Assembly (NCBI GenBank): GCA_009773645.1 | Contig: WSYB01000007.1 | Location: forward strand, 93,402-157,401 | Reading direction: 5' to 3' | Length of the DNA: 64,000 nt | Source of the DNA: Geobacteraceae bacterium | GTDB taxonomy: Bacteria; Desulfobacterota; Desulfuromonadia; Geobacterales; Geobacteraceae | Shown here: positions 35,546-43,565 of the stretch, one piece after another | Numbering within the stretch: position 1 is the first letter of the stretch | Layout: each line of letters starts with the position of its first letter | Program-made: the position numbers and the translations under genes | Notes under the pieces: generated by a model | Database searches by the model: none | The model's input: only the letters and a program-made list of their open reading frames with translations | Told to the model about the DNA's origin: nothing

Positions 35546-36115
35546 ATGAAACAATCATTAGGTGCAAAAACACTGCTTTTCCCCACGCCGGTTCTGATGG
35601 TCGGAACCTACGATCAAGCAGGAAAACCAAACCTTATGAACGCTGCATGGGGCGGCATCTGCTGCTCTGACCCCCCTTGCGTCGCAGTGTCCCTGCGTAA
35701 GGCCAGGCATTCATATGACAGCATCGTGGCACGCAAGGCATTTACCGTTGGCATCGCATGCGAAGCAAAAATGATGGAAGCAGATTACGTCGGGATTTCC
35801 TCTGGACGTGACTCGGACAAATTTGCTATCGCAGGGTTGACCCATGTCAGAAGCGAACTTGTGGACGCCCCTTATGCTGAAGAGTTCCCGGTAGTTCTGG
35901 AGTGCCGTCTTCTTCACACACTGGAGATCGGCCTGCATACCCAGTTCGTAGGTGAGATCGTCGATGTGAAGGCAGACCAGAATACGTTGAGCGAAGACGG
36001 ACTCCCCGACATCCTCAAGATAAAGCCGCTGGTATATGATACCGCCCACAAGGGGTATCATGCGGTCGGCCCGATGCTGGGCAGGGCTTTCTCCATCGGA
36101 AATAAATTGCTATGA
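35546..36115 (+). CDS. Flavin reductase family protein (flavoredoxin-like)
   Basis: 189 residues, FMN-binding split-barrel fold. It starts MKQSLGAKTLLFPTPVLMVG; then NLMNAAWGGICCSDPPCVAVSLR, where these enzymes bind FMN, and the typical ending DTAHKGYHAVGPMLGRAFSIG. It likely binds FMN and acts in electron transfer or flavin reduction in the cytoplasm. The ATG at 35546 has GAGAGG upstream. Its end overlaps the next small gene (ATGA), so the pair is co-translated. Confidence 0.85.
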   Translation: MKQSLGAKTLLFPTPVLMVGTYDQAGKPNLMNAAWGGICCSDPPCVAVSLRKARHSYDSIVARKAFTVGIACEAKMMEADYVGISSGRDSDKFAIAGLTHVRSELVDAPYAEEFPVVLECRLLHTLEIGLHTQFVGEIVDVKADQNTLSEDGLPDILKIKPLVYDTAHKGYHAVGPMLGRAFSIGNKLL

Positions 36116-36309
36116 GTACAAAGGAAGCCACCCAACTGGATAAAGCTCTGGCAAAGATATGCGAATTGTGTCCGGTTTGCCTCCATGCCCGCCACCACCA
36201 GAAAGGGTTGGTCTATGACTTTGTAAAGAATGTCGAGAAGGACATCTGCCCTTTCTGCAAAGCCTATGAGCGGCTGCACGGGAAAAAAGCCCACGAGAGA
36301 AGAGGATAA
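36112..36309 (+). CDS. Small CxxC-CxxC protein of unknown function
   Basis: 65 residues. Two cysteine pairs (CELCPVC near 17-23 and CPFC near 46-49) with nearby histidines (HARHH) suggest a zinc ribbon or a metal/redox site. Not recognised as a named family. The ATGA overlap with the flavin reductase gene and a two-base gap to the monooxygenase gene make it a true coding gene and hint that it works with the flavoprotein. Confidence 0.65.
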   Translation: MSTKEATQLDKALAKICELCPVCLHARHHQKGLVYDFVKNVEKDICPFCKAYERLHGKKAHERRG

Positions 36310-36311
36310 CC

Positions 36312-36623
36312 ATGTCAACCGTAACAGTAGTGGCAAAGGTAACAGCAAAGAATGAAGTTGTCGAAACTGTCAAGGCCGAGCTCCTGACGTTGGTAACAGA
36401 AACACGTCAGGAGGAAGGTTGTATCGAATACCGACTGCATCAGGACCAAGACAACCCCGCTATCTTTGTTTTCTACGAGAACTGGAAAAGCCTTGCCTGT
36501 CTGGAACATCACATGAACTCGCGACATTTCCAGAAATACCTCGCCGCTGTCGATGGTATGATCGCCGACAAGGGCGTCTACAAAATGACTGAACTTGCAC
36601 AACTGGAAGGTCACCACAACTAG
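36312..36623 (+). CDS. Antibiotic biosynthesis monooxygenase domain protein (YgiN-like)
   Basis: 103 residues, ferredoxin-like ABM fold: TVVAKVTAKNEVVETVKAEL, then TRQEEGCIEYRLHQDQDNP and VFYENWKSLACLEHHMNSRH, all standard for the quinol monooxygenase-like subgroup. Probably acts on quinones or other aromatics. Third gene of a compact operon with the flavin reductase and the small Cys protein, which may supply reduced flavin or handle the same substrate (inference). Confidence 0.85.
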   Translation: MSTVTVVAKVTAKNEVVETVKAELLTLVTETRQEEGCIEYRLHQDQDNPAIFVFYENWKSLACLEHHMNSRHFQKYLAAVDGMIADKGVYKMTELAQLEGHHN

Positions 36624-36674
36624 AAGGGTCACTCCTACAGCTTCTGTAAATACAACCCATAAAGTCATTAGGTA

Positions 36675-36703
36675 TTGACTAGGGTATGACTGCAAGTTAT
36701 ACT
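36675..36703 (+). promoter_or_regulatory. Promoter and operator of the MazEF-type operon
   Basis: TTGACT at 36675-36680, a 17-base spacer, TATACT at 36698-36703. The imperfect palindrome GTATGACTGCAAGTTATAC (36684-36702) covers the spacer and -10, a fit site for autorepression by the ribbon-helix-helix antitoxin. Confidence 0.6.
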
Positions 36704-36725
36704 AAATATAAATGGAGGTATAACT

Positions 36726-36980
36726 ATGCAAGCGATCAAAACTGCCATCTCAATCGAAAAGAGTCTCTTTGATCAAGCTGATAAAATTGCGCGCACAATG
36801 AAAGTTTCGCGCAGCAGGCTGTTCGTGATTGCGCTTCAGGACTTCATTGAACACCAGAAAAACAAGGAATTGCTTGCGCAAATCAATGCGGCTTACTCCG
36901 ACGAACCTGACGCAACGGAACAGGCCCTTCGCAGAAAAACACGTCGGCAGCATCGGCGCATAGTGGAGGGTGAATGGTGA
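36726..36980 (+). CDS. Ribbon-helix-helix antitoxin (MazE/CopG-like)
   Basis: 84 residues. The N-terminal beta strand IKTAISIEKSLFDQADKIA and the helix pair MKVSRSRLFVIALQDFIEH make a ribbon-helix-helix DNA-binding domain; the C-terminal tail (EQALRRKTRRQHRRIVEGEW) would wrap the toxin. The gene overlaps the toxin gene by seven bases. It probably binds the palindrome in its own promoter. Confidence 0.85.
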   Translation: MQAIKTAISIEKSLFDQADKIARTMKVSRSRLFVIALQDFIEHQKNKELLAQINAAYSDEPDATEQALRRKTRRQHRRIVEGEW

Positions 36981-37330
36981 TCAATCAAGGGGACATCTAC
37001 TGGATAGAGCTTGACGAGCCCGAAGGCTCGGAACCCGGTTACAAACACCCCCACGTTATCGTACAGAACAACCTGTTTAACCGCAGTCAGATCAGAACAG
37101 TCCTCGTATGTCCTCTCACTACTAATCTCAAGCGCGCAAGCGCACCTGGCAATGTGCTTCTTGAAAAAAAAGAATCTAACCTGAGCAAGCAAAGTGTAGT
37201 CAACGTTTCGCAAGTTTTCACCGTGGATAAGGCGCAACTGGACGGGTATATCGGCACTCTGTCATCCAAGCGGATTACTGAAATTCTGAATGGTATCAAG
37301 CTGGTCCTGGATCCACGTGAACCGGATTGA
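36974..37330 (+). CDS. MazF/PemK family toxin, endoribonuclease
   Basis: 118 residues. INQGDIYWIELDEPEGSEPG and HPHVIVQNNLFN form the first strands of the CcdB/PemK fold; RTVLVCPLTTNLKRA and the conserved QSVVNVSQVFTVDK follow. Such toxins cut mRNA at short sequences. It starts inside the antitoxin gene, with GGAGG four bases before the ATG. It looks intact, so the module should be functional. Confidence 0.88.
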   Translation: MVINQGDIYWIELDEPEGSEPGYKHPHVIVQNNLFNRSQIRTVLVCPLTTNLKRASAPGNVLLEKKESNLSKQSVVNVSQVFTVDKAQLDGYIGTLSSKRITEILNGIKLVLDPREPD

Positions 37331-37424
37331 TGCTGGTCATGTCCCGTCCCCTTAAAGTTCCTTAAACTTCCTCACCCTTCTCCCAAAATCAGCTTGCTGG
37401 AGCTTTTAACAGGTACTATTATTG

Positions 37425-37440
37425 GTGCTATAAAAAGCAC
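37425..37440 (+). promoter_or_regulatory. Palindrome GTGCT-AGCAC around a TATAAA box
   Basis: GTGCTATAAAAAGCAC has five-base arms around an AT-rich centre that reads as a -10 (TATAAA), 20 bases before the Phd-type antitoxin start. It is a likely operator for that antitoxin. No good -35 was found. Confidence 0.35.
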
Positions 37441-37459
37441 TTCTAAGGAGCAATAAACT

Positions 37460-37735
37460 TTGCCAACATCGACTAAATTTTCCGAAGACATTGTGCGATT
37501 GAGCGATATGAAGGTTAACCCCGGCAAGATCGTTAATCAGGTAGATAAAACCCATCGACCAGTGCTCTTAACCAACAGGGGAAGAGGTGTTGCCGTTATC
37601 CAGTCACTAAAGGATTACGAGGCAGAAACGGAAGAGCGGGCCTTTTTGCGTGGCGTAGTTCAAGGTTTGATGGACTTGGCACAAGGCCGGGAAATGAATC
37701 TCTCAGATGTCAAAAAGCATCTTGGCTTGACCTGA
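37460..37735 (+). CDS. Phd/YefM family antitoxin
   Basis: 91 residues. IVRLSDMKVNPGKIVNQVDK and RPVLLTNRGRGVAVIQSLKDYEA are typical of the Phd/YefM DNA-binding fold; the C-terminal part (LRGVVQGLMDLAQGREM) would bind a toxin. The start is TTG at 37460 with AAGGAG nine bases upstream. The toxin gene that follows is truncated, so this antitoxin is now solitary. Confidence 0.82.
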   Translation: MPTSTKFSEDIVRLSDMKVNPGKIVNQVDKTHRPVLLTNRGRGVAVIQSLKDYEAETEERAFLRGVVQGLMDLAQGREMNLSDVKKHLGLT

Positions 37736-37738
37736 AAC

Positions 37739-37852
37739 ATGCCCCGAAAGTGCACCATCACATTTGCATCATCGGCAGTCAGCGATCTTGAGGAAATACG
37801 CGAGTGGTATGCATGGCCCCCTACGTTGACCTTCTCAGTTAATCTGATGTAA
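37739..37852 (+). pseudogene. Truncated RelE/ParE-type toxin
   Basis: It starts three bases after the antitoxin stop. MPRKCTITFASSAVSDLEEI followed by REWYA is the usual N-terminus of a ParE/RelE toxin, but homology ends at codon 25; the remaining 12 codons are unrelated sequence with a stop at 37850. The catalytic C-terminal strands are missing. Confidence 0.7.
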
Positions 37853-37890
37853 AAACCCCTTGACTGCTTAGGCAACCGGGGGCTTTTTTG
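37851..37890. terminator. Weak terminator-like hairpin
   Basis: AAAAACCCC pairs with GGGGGCTTTTTT across an 18-base interval that can partly pair (TTG with CAA). It may terminate the antitoxin unit and, on the other strand, the DUF2007-like gene. Confidence 0.4.
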
Positions 37891-37917
37891 ATTTGTGACT
37901 GCAGGACTTACATGCTG

Positions 37918-38109
37918 TCAGCTTCTTATGGCCGCTTTCTGTTGGAGGAGTTCCTCAGCCATCGCCATATCTTCTTCGGCCACGTGAATTTCCTTCAAGG
38001 AGGCACCTGGAATACCCCGCTTAAGGGAATATGAGATCATCCCGTTTTTAAGAATGCCTTCCACCCGAGCCAGGTCATGCTCATCCCATGGATCATAAAA
38101 TTTCGACAT
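37918..38109 (-). CDS. Small DUF2007-like protein
   Basis: 63 residues. MSKFYDPWDEHDLARVEGIL, then SYSLKRG and IHVAEEDMAMAEELLQQ, resemble the DUF2007 fold of putative signal-transducing proteins. AAGGAG lies seven bases before the ATG. It is the only minus-strand gene of the island. The gap 38110-38338 holds a possible remnant reading YNLNFTGTILYRSYAPHPFQ that I cannot assign. Confidence 0.6.
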   Translation of the reverse strand: MSKFYDPWDEHDLARVEGILKNGMISYSLKRGIPGASLKEIHVAEEDMAMAEELLQQKAAIRS

Positions 38110-38338
38110 GCCAATCTCCTTTTATTCTGATAAAAGTAGTTTAACACGGATGCCCGCAGATGAGTGCAGCTAATTCATTAAAGTTCAGCAACTACGAAAC
38201 TATAAGGGGCAGGTCTCAACCGCCTACAACCTCAACTTTACCGGCACGATCCTTTACCGCAGCTATGCCCCGCACCCTTTCCAGATGCATGAGAAGGAGA
38301 TTTCAGGAAACTGAAAAGTCGCTTGGAGGAGAAATCGT

Positions 38339-38668
38339 ATGCCCTACAACAAAGAGATCGAGGACCGGATAGACGCGCTCATCAGGACATGGCCCAACAT
38401 CGACAAGAAAAAGATGTTCGGCGGGATCTGCTACCTGATCAACGGCAACATGTGCTTCGGCATCTGGAAGGATTACCTCATCGTCCGTGCGTCGGTGGAA
38501 ACGACGGGAAAAAAGTTGCAGGAGAAGCATGTGAAGCCCTTCGATATCACCGGAAAGCCCATGAAGGGTTGGTTCATGGTGGAACAGGAGGGGTGGCGGA
38601 CGCCTGAGGATCTGGGCGTCTGGCTTACCATCGGCAAAGACTTCGCCCTTACCTTGCCTGAAAAATGA
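38339..38668 (+). CDS. TfoX N-terminal domain protein
   Basis: 109 residues, a lone TfoX_N domain: KKKMFGGICYLINGNMCFGI, then VRASVETTGKKL and HVKPFDITGKPMKGWFMVE. The C-terminal competence-regulator half of TfoX is absent, as in many stand-alone family members of unknown function. GGAGG stands upstream of the ATG. It lies 51 bases before the tautomerase gene, which may be co-transcribed. Confidence 0.85.
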   Translation: MPYNKEIEDRIDALIRTWPNIDKKKMFGGICYLINGNMCFGIWKDYLIVRASVETTGKKLQEKHVKPFDITGKPMKGWFMVEQEGWRTPEDLGVWLTIGKDFALTLPEK

Positions 38669-38719
38669 AGCGAAGGATCAGCGAGTTCGTGAGCAAATAA
38701 ACAACGAAAGGAGCATCAG

Positions 38720-38905
38720 ATGCCGGTCATCCATTTTTACGGTCCCAGAATGCCGAAGGAGAAGAAGGAGGCGCTCGTGAAGGAGTTCGCCCAGGCGGCA
38801 AGCCGCGCCACGGGAATCCCGGTAGAGAAGATGATAACCTTGCTCCACGAAACGGAGCCGGAAAACATCGGCCTGGGTGACGACCTCCTCGCCAACCGGC
38901 GGTAA
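38720..38905 (+). CDS. 4-oxalocrotonate tautomerase family protein
   Basis: 61 residues, the size of the small tautomerases. The mature protein would start with the catalytic proline (Met-Pro-Val-Ile-His). KEKKEALVKEFAQAASRATG and the beta strand KMITLLHETEPENIGLGD follow the family pattern. The natural substrate is unknown. AAAGGAG precedes the ATG. Confidence 0.83.
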   Translation: MPVIHFYGPRMPKEKKEALVKEFAQAASRATGIPVEKMITLLHETEPENIGLGDDLLANRR

Positions 38906-39123
38906 CCGACGGCAGTTATCCGGATTCATGAATTGAGGGGGTAGAAAACGACGGGCGGGGCTGCCCTTGACGGGGCAACTTCCCCGCCGGCCCTTCTCCC
39001 CCTTGCGCCATAACGACCCGCTCCCGCACGTCTTGTGCAGATCCATGCCACGTCTGCAAAGGTTTGCAGCCTCCCCTTGACAACCGGATTGCAAATCCCC
39101 CGGAAACATACTATAACCTTACC

Positions 39124-39280
39124 ATGTCGATCGAAAACCGTTCGGCAATCCCTTGCAGCGTCCCCCTTCGCCCTGCGGGAAAAGCAGAGCCGGCAGAACT
39201 ACCGCCCGATCATCGCCGTCCATAGGTGGTTCGCCCGGCGGCCCGGAACCAATGAAGTTTTCTACCTCCTTTCCCTGTGA
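39124..39280 (+). pseudogene. Possible remnant of a DUF1156-type DNA methylase gene
   Basis: The 381-base gap before the MFS gene contains a fragment reading ALREKQSRQNYRPIIAVHRW and then FARRPGT, which resembles the N-terminal HxWxARRP region of DUF1156 methylases. It has no intact start, and homology ends within 25 residues. The call rests on a short stretch and is weak. The rest of 38906-39123 shows nothing recognisable. Confidence 0.3.
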
Positions 39281-39286
39281 GGTTCG

Positions 39287-40525
39287 ATGCCCCCCACATC
39301 CAAGCTCCGCGCCGTGCATTACGGCTGGATTATCGCCGCCACCGGCTCACTGGTCCTCTTCTCCTGCCTCGGGCTCGCCCGTTACGCCTACACCATGCTT
39401 CTGCCGCGGATGCAGGCAGGGCTCGGCCTTCCCTATGACAGGATGGGGTTTATCGGCACCGCCAACTTCACCGGCTATTTGGTTTCAGTCCTGCTGGCTC
39501 CCGCCCTGATCCGCCGTTTCCGCCCCCGTGCCACCATTACCGCCGGACTGTTGCTCATCGGCGTCTGCATGCTCGGCATAAGCCGCAGCCACAGCTTCTT
39601 CATGATCGCCCTCCTCTACACTCTGGCCGGCCTGGGAGGCGGCTTCGCCAATATCCCGATGATGGCGCTGGTCACTTACTGGTTTCGCAGCGAGCAGCGC
39701 GGCAAGGCTGCCGGGCTGGTGATCGGCGGCAATGGTGCGGCGATCATCTTTGCCGGCTTTCTGATCCCCCTGCTCAACCGCATGTACGGTGCAGACGGCT
39801 GGCGAAGCGGCTGGCTGGTGCTCGGTCTGGTCTCGCTGGCGGTTGCCGTCTGCGCCGCGTGCCTTTTGCGCAATCATCCATCCGACCTCGGGCTGGAGCC
39901 GGTCGGCCGTCCAGTGCCCGTCTCCCCCGATCAGCTCAAACCCCGTGAGCGGCGCGGCGACGGCGGCATCCTGCTGCGCCTGGGACTCCTCTACCTGATT
40001 TTCGGCGCCACCTTCATGGTCTACGGAACCTTTATCGTCACCACGATGGTCAAGGAATACGGGTTCAGTGAACAGAAAGCCGGCCTCTACTGGTCGTGGG
40101 TGGGATTTTTCAGTCTCTTCTCGGGGGTGGGTTTCGGCGCCCTCTCGGACTATATCGGGCGCAAACGCGGTCTGGTGCTGGTCTTTACGGTGCAGACCGC
40201 CGCCTATCTGCTGGCCGGCTTGAAACTCGGCAGCACAGGCTTGATCGTTTCCATCGTCCTTTACGGATTGGCCGTTTTTGCCATCCCCGCTATCATGGCT
40301 GCCGCCATCGGCGACTATCTAGGCCTCTCCAGGGCCGCCACCGCCTTTGCCACCGTTACCATATTTTTTGCCATCGGTCAAACCATCGGCCCCGGCGGAG
40401 CCGGGCTGATCGCCGGGGCACATGGTACGTTCACCACTGCCTATCAGTTAGCCTCTCTTCTGACAGCAATTGCGGCCGTCTTTGCCGCAGTTCTTCCCGC
40501 CCCATCTGCTGCCGAAGCGGAGTAA
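39287..40525 (+). CDS. Major facilitator superfamily transporter (YbfB/YjiJ-like)
   Basis: 412 residues with 12 hydrophobic segments. It begins KLRAVHYGWIIAATGSLVLF; LARYAYTMLLPRMQAGLGLP is typical of the YbfB/YjiJ group, and the central loop carries the second MFS motif GALSDYIGRKRG. The substrate is unknown. The ATG has GAGG upstream. It stands alone between the accessory island and a hypothetical gene. Confidence 0.82.
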   Translation: MPPTSKLRAVHYGWIIAATGSLVLFSCLGLARYAYTMLLPRMQAGLGLPYDRMGFIGTANFTGYLVSVLLAPALIRRFRPRATITAGLLLIGVCMLGISRSHSFFMIALLYTLAGLGGGFANIPMMALVTYWFRSEQRGKAAGLVIGGNGAAIIFAGFLIPLLNRMYGADGWRSGWLVLGLVSLAVAVCAACLLRNHPSDLGLEPVGRPVPVSPDQLKPRERRGDGGILLRLGLLYLIFGATFMVYGTFIVTTMVKEYGFSEQKAGLYWSWVGFFSLFSGVGFGALSDYIGRKRGLVLVFTVQTAAYLLAGLKLGSTGLIVSIVLYGLAVFAIPAIMAAAIGDYLGLSRAATAFATVTIFFAIGQTIGPGGAGLIAGAHGTFTTAYQLASLLTAIAAVFAAVLPAPSAAEAE

Positions 40526-40674
40526 TACCTTTTGGCGGAGAGGAGGTAAGCAAAGGGATGGCGTTCACACCCTTTACAAAGATAATGTATGGACACGGCC
40601 CTCCAAAGGACATATGATCGGCGATGTCACTCTGCCGCCGAAGAGTTTTCAGCCAACTGCCAAAGGAGCTGCCT

Positions 40675-41178
40675 GTGTCCGTGTTCCCCATGTTCGTAGA
40701 AAAAAACCTTCCCCTCCTTTTCATGATTTGTCTTCTCTGGGGAATTGGCGTGTTCATCGTGCTGTATCTGATCTACCGAGCCAAGGGAAAGCCTGTTCCT
40801 CGCGTTCCCCCGGAGCAGATATTGTTTTCGGAGCGGGGCGCTTCGGGCTTTTCGCACAAAAATCTGCTTTGCAAACTGGGCGGGGCCAGACACTGCCTGA
40901 ATGTGGTGCTCGGCCATGACGTGCTGACCGTCAGCGTCGCCTTTCCCTTCAGTCTGATGGATGCTGCCGGCACCTTCGATCTGCATCATACGATTCCCAC
41001 CGCACGGATCACGAAAATAGCGCCCGGCAAACAGGATACGGTCATCGTTGCATTTCAGACGGATGCAGGCGAACAGAAACGCCTTGAATTGACCCTGAGC
41101 AGAGATAAAGAGTTCCTGGAAAAAGCCGCTTCCCTTGGCAACCTGAGACCGCGGGAAAACCCTAGCGTCCCTTGCTGA
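40675..41178 (+). CDS. Hypothetical protein with one N-terminal membrane segment
   Basis: 167 residues. One hydrophobic helix near the start (LPLLFMICLLWGIGVFIVLY), then a cytoplasmic domain with a beta-rich pattern (HCLNVVLGHDVLTVSVAFPF, and HTIPTARITKIAPGKQDTVI). Not recognised. The start is GTG at 40675, six bases after GGAG; upstream ATGs lack a binding site. Its 3' end overlaps the convergent acyltransferase-hydrolase gene by 17 bases. Confidence 0.6.
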   Translation: MSVFPMFVEKNLPLLFMICLLWGIGVFIVLYLIYRAKGKPVPRVPPEQILFSERGASGFSHKNLLCKLGGARHCLNVVLGHDVLTVSVAFPFSLMDAAGTFDLHHTIPTARITKIAPGKQDTVIVAFQTDAGEQKRLELTLSRDKEFLEKAASLGNLRPRENPSVPC

Positions 41179-43336
41179 TTCCCCTGCGCACTTTTTCGAC
41201 GAAACCGCCGATCGCCGCATGCACCTGCGCCGCCCCCTCTCCCATAAGTATGCCGTGACGTTTAAAATCAACGAGCAGGTACTCTTTCTTCCGGGCACCG
41301 AGGTGATCGAAGAGACGCCTTGAACCATGGGGATTGACCACCGGGTCCCCTTTGGCCTGAACGACGAGGGCCGGAGTCTTGATGGCGGCCAGTTTCGGTT
41401 CGAGGTCAGTCATGAACCGCTCCAGTTCCTTGACGCCGGCAATCGGCAGGCGGCTGTAATTGATGTGGGGGTGTTCGGGAAAGATATCCGCAAATTCCTT
41501 TTTGGCCGGCTCATGGTGCGTCAGTTCCATGAGCCGGTTCCATAAATCTATCGCCGGCGCAAACTTCGAGGAGATGTCCTGCAGTTGCATGGGTGGAGAG
41601 ACCGCAAACACCCCGGCCACCTCCGGCACCCGCGCCGCAAGGTCAAGGGCCAGGCCGCCGCCGAACGAGAAACCACCGACGACCACCCGCCGGCAGATGT
41701 TACTCATGATGGCGTATCCTTCGTCGACCGATTCTATCCAGTCCCGGCAGGTTCTCGTGGCAAGGTCGGCCGGAGAGGTACCGTGCCCTTTCAGCCGGGG
41801 GACATAGACCCACACCCCTTTACGGCCGAGATACTCCGCCAGTTCCTGCATTTCTGCGGGAGCAGCCAAAAAGCCGTGAAACAGAACCACGCCCAGATCC
41901 CGAAACATCCCCTTGATGAGCCGCGGGGCACCGACCTCCTTCGGTTTTGACTCTCCCCCGGCGAAAAAGGCGTCATAATCCGCCGTATAATCTGCAATCC
42001 CTTTATTTATCAGGTAATCCACGATCCTTCGCCGCAGCTGGAACGGAGTGAGCCAGGCAACAGCCCGGATCTTCCGCTGCAACCGCACCAGGGGGATCAC
42101 TTCGTTGGCAATGACCGCAACGGGGTGGTCAATGCGGGCCCGGTTAAAATCAAAGGCGGAGGAGAATCGCGTCGCATCCCTGATCAGGCTATCCCCTTTC
42201 CGTTTGACGATCCCTTTCTCCATGGCAAGGGCAATGAAATCCCGGTACTTGTTAAAGCGGTCGTCCGTCAGAAGCGAAACCTGGCTGGTGCGCAGGCTCC
42301 GGTGCAGGCAGGCCTCCGTCTGCTCGATGTTTTCGCTGGCCACAAGAAATACCCGCCGCCGCAAGTTGGCCTCGTTTATCCTGTTAAGGGGAAACAGCCT
42401 GAGCATCGAAGCAAAAAGATGATCATGGTTTACCGTCGTCATGCTGTAGATGGCCGCCATGTACTGCTGCATGATATCCACCGCCACCCGCCGTATCCTG
42501 ACCCGCGAAGGAATGGGGTCATCGAAATCGATCTGCCGCCGGGCGAAAATATCCTGCTCGACGGGGGAGCACTCCAGGCATTCCTTGACCGCAATCGGCG
42601 CCCCGAAGTGAATGTCAATGTCCACCCCCGACAGCAGCATGGTCCCCTCGGTCATGATCTCTTCCAGCACCATCGGCGAAATACCCTTAACCATGTGGGC
42701 AGCCAGACTGCTCAGTGCGTTTTCATGGGCGCGAAGCGGGTAATAGGTGATGTTTACCGGCACGATCCAGGTGTTTCGGGCCAGGACGGGCTCGAGGGCT
42801 TCAATCTGGAAAAGGTCCAACAGGCGTTGCGCCTCACCGGGATTGGTCTCGGCCATCCGGCGCAGCCGCTGCCGGTAAAATTCCGTCCTGAGCGCCAGGA
42901 CCGCCGCCCCCGTGTGGGGAGGCCGCTTCCCTCCCACACTGGAGATCACATGCCGCGCCCGTTCCACGATTCTCTTGTCCTTGACCATTTCCCCCTCCGG
43001 GTAAATGATCCAGTTCGCCTCGCCGGTGAGGAGACTTTTCACCATCAGCAGGTCACGGTGCGGATCTTTCGTGGAGAGCACCCCGATCGCGTCGAGAAAA
43101 CCCCCGAGCGGTCCTTCGAACAGGGTGGAATCGGCCAGGGACCAGACCGGCACCCGCGTCAGCTTGTAGATATGGTACGGCATGAGGAGCGTCTCGATCC
43201 TCGTGAAATGGTTGACTACGAAGATGACGGAGCGCTGCGGCATATGCTCCGTCCCGTGCAGGTTCACTTTCGCTGCCGAAAGACCGGAGAGCATCCGGAT
43301 GGCCTGGCCGGTGGCAAGGTACGCAAAAAGGTTCAT
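41162..43336 (-). CDS. Acyltransferase-alpha/beta hydrolase fusion protein
   Basis: 724 residues in two parts. The N-terminal part is a PlsC/GPAT-like acyltransferase: NHFTRIET stands where HX4D is expected but ends in Glu, and IIYPEGEMVKD is the phosphate-site motif. After about 250 residues comes an alpha/beta hydrolase from about residue 480 with an HGF oxyanion region, nucleophile elbow GFSFGGG, Asp at about 664 (KGDPVV) and His at about 694 (KRHGI), a complete Ser-Asp-His triad. Lipid remodelling at the inner membrane is inferred: the two halves could transfer and release acyl chains. The fusion is uncommon. Confidence 0.75.
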   Translation of the reverse strand: MNLFAYLATGQAIRMLSGLSAAKVNLHGTEHMPQRSVIFVVNHFTRIETLLMPYHIYKLTRVPVWSLADSTLFEGPLGGFLDAIGVLSTKDPHRDLLMVKSLLTGEANWIIYPEGEMVKDKRIVERARHVISSVGGKRPPHTGAAVLALRTEFYRQRLRRMAETNPGEAQRLLDLFQIEALEPVLARNTWIVPVNITYYPLRAHENALSSLAAHMVKGISPMVLEEIMTEGTMLLSGVDIDIHFGAPIAVKECLECSPVEQDIFARRQIDFDDPIPSRVRIRRVAVDIMQQYMAAIYSMTTVNHDHLFASMLRLFPLNRINEANLRRRVFLVASENIEQTEACLHRSLRTSQVSLLTDDRFNKYRDFIALAMEKGIVKRKGDSLIRDATRFSSAFDFNRARIDHPVAVIANEVIPLVRLQRKIRAVAWLTPFQLRRRIVDYLINKGIADYTADYDAFFAGGESKPKEVGAPRLIKGMFRDLGVVLFHGFLAAPAEMQELAEYLGRKGVWVYVPRLKGHGTSPADLATRTCRDWIESVDEGYAIMSNICRRVVVGGFSFGGGLALDLAARVPEVAGVFAVSPPMQLQDISSKFAPAIDLWNRLMELTHHEPAKKEFADIFPEHPHINYSRLPIAGVKELERFMTDLEPKLAAIKTPALVVQAKGDPVVNPHGSRRLFDHLGARKKEYLLVDFKRHGILMGEGAAQVHAAIGGFVEKVRRGISKGR

Positions 43337-43370
43337 GGGTTTGCGGGTACCCCTTTCTCGGTGTGGTCAG

Positions 43371-43383
43371 CTGTACAGTACAG
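43371..43383. promoter_or_regulatory. Perfect palindrome CTGTACAGTACAG in a divergent gap
   Basis: Six-base arms around a central A, overlapping a TATACT box on the minus strand, about 40 bases before the fusion-protein gene and 180 bases before the histidine kinase gene. It could be an operator. No matching regulator can be named. Confidence 0.35.
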
Positions 43384-43429
43384 TATATCACGGATTGCGG
43401 GGGTCGGTTGCGTACCATGGGAAAGCCCC

Positions 43430-43448
43430 GGACTTTCCGGATGGAACT
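43430..43448. repeat. Partial copy of the GGACTTTCCGGATGGAA repeat
   Basis: Nearly identical to the right end of the element at 19545-19564 and to 48481-48501. It lies in the divergent gap before the histidine kinase gene, without the CCAATAGTTTCTCAT part. Confidence 0.55.
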
Positions 43449-43565
43449 AATGAGTTAAGAAATTATCGCGTTTACCGATATTTACATTAGCGCCGCTGCT
43501 GGCGATTCCGTCAATCCATATGCTACAGTCACGGCACGGTACCCTGACACATTAAAATATTTGAT

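Noticed and set aside
42125..43450. Plus-strand open frame of 441 codons opposite the acyltransferase-hydrolase gene
   Set aside because: It mirrors a gene with clear catalytic motifs, has no homology and lacks a ribosome-binding site.
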